NCBI GenBank assembly: GCA_002325605.1
Contig: DCSM01000093.1
Coordinates: forward strand, 5,460-11,469
Direction: 5' to 3'
Length of the DNA stretch: 6,010 nucleotides
Source of the DNA: Chloroflexaceae bacterium UBA1466
GTDB lineage: Bacteria > Chloroflexota > Chloroflexia > Chloroflexales > Chloroflexaceae
Made by a program: the position numbers and the translations under genes
The notes under the pieces: model-generated
Told to the model about the DNA's origin: nothing
Seen by the model: only the letters and a program-made list of their open reading frames with translations
Database searches by the model: none
Shown here: piece by piece, positions 5,973-6,010 of the stretch
Position numbering within the stretch: position 1 is the stretch's first letter
Layout of the letters: each line of letters starts with the position of its first letter

Positions 5973-6010
5973 AAGCAGCAAAGGTATCTTGATGGGGCGC
6001 GGGGCGCGTC
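5973..6010. other. short region after rpe, possible start of a further gene
   Basis: The last 38 bases contain an AAGG (5980-5983) and an ATG at 5992-5994, which could start a third operon gene, but only about six codons are visible. A 7-bp GC-rich unit, GGGGCGC, is repeated directly at 5994-6000 and 6001-6007. No terminator hairpin is visible. Too little sequence is present to decide. Confidence 0.2.

Noticed and set aside
1..6010. Search for mobile elements, CRISPR-like repeats, toxin-antitoxin pairs, attachment sites at the tRNA 3' end, or a novel defence system.
   Set aside because: No transposase, integrase, spaced repeats or accessory cassette were seen, and no second copy of the tRNA 3' end appears in the window. 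The genes are housekeeping or single-protein functions.

Overview
This is an ordinary chromosomal window from a bacterium of moderate GC content. It holds four well-supported protein genes and one tRNA gene, in two divergent blocks. The promoters are sigma-70-like, the Shine-Dalgarno sites are AG-rich, and the tRNA encodes its own CCA. The form of YchF present and the secreted GHL10-type protein would fit a free-living bacterium, possibly a Chloroflexota member. That placement is an impression from protein style, not a demonstrated assignment.

The left block (1-3173) runs on the minus strand. In transcription order it holds tRNA-Asn(GTT), a gap of about 330 bp with no convincing gene, a secreted glycoside-hydrolase-like (GHL10/YngK-type) protein, and a YchF-family P-loop ATPase. 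A hairpin that pairs fully only as minus-strand RNA lies between the last two and probably ends the GHL10 transcript. The right block (3240-5972) runs on the plus strand and is a transketolase-ribulose-phosphate 3-epimerase operon (tkt-rpe). Its reading frames overlap by 14 nt, so the two enzymes of the non-oxidative pentose phosphate (or Calvin) pathway are probably translated together.

The two blocks diverge from a compact control region at 3218-3267. A consensus minus-strand promoter (TTGACA, 17 bp, TATACT) points to the tRNA. A plus-strand extended -10 promoter (TGG-TATAAT) points to tkt. Their -35 hexamers fall on the same bases. The tkt promoter also fixes the tkt start: the reading frame is open back to a GTG at 3236, but that codon lies upstream of the predicted transcription start, so the ATG at 3320 with its GAGG site is the real start.

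I found no mobile element, CRISPR array, toxin-antitoxin pair or defence cassette, and nothing that looks like an undescribed system. The most interesting signals are regulatory: the shared -35 of the divergent promoters, two mutually exclusive hairpins in the tkt leader, and the tight terminator/promoter arrangement upstream of ychF. A few family-level residue departures in YchF and Rpe are also noted.
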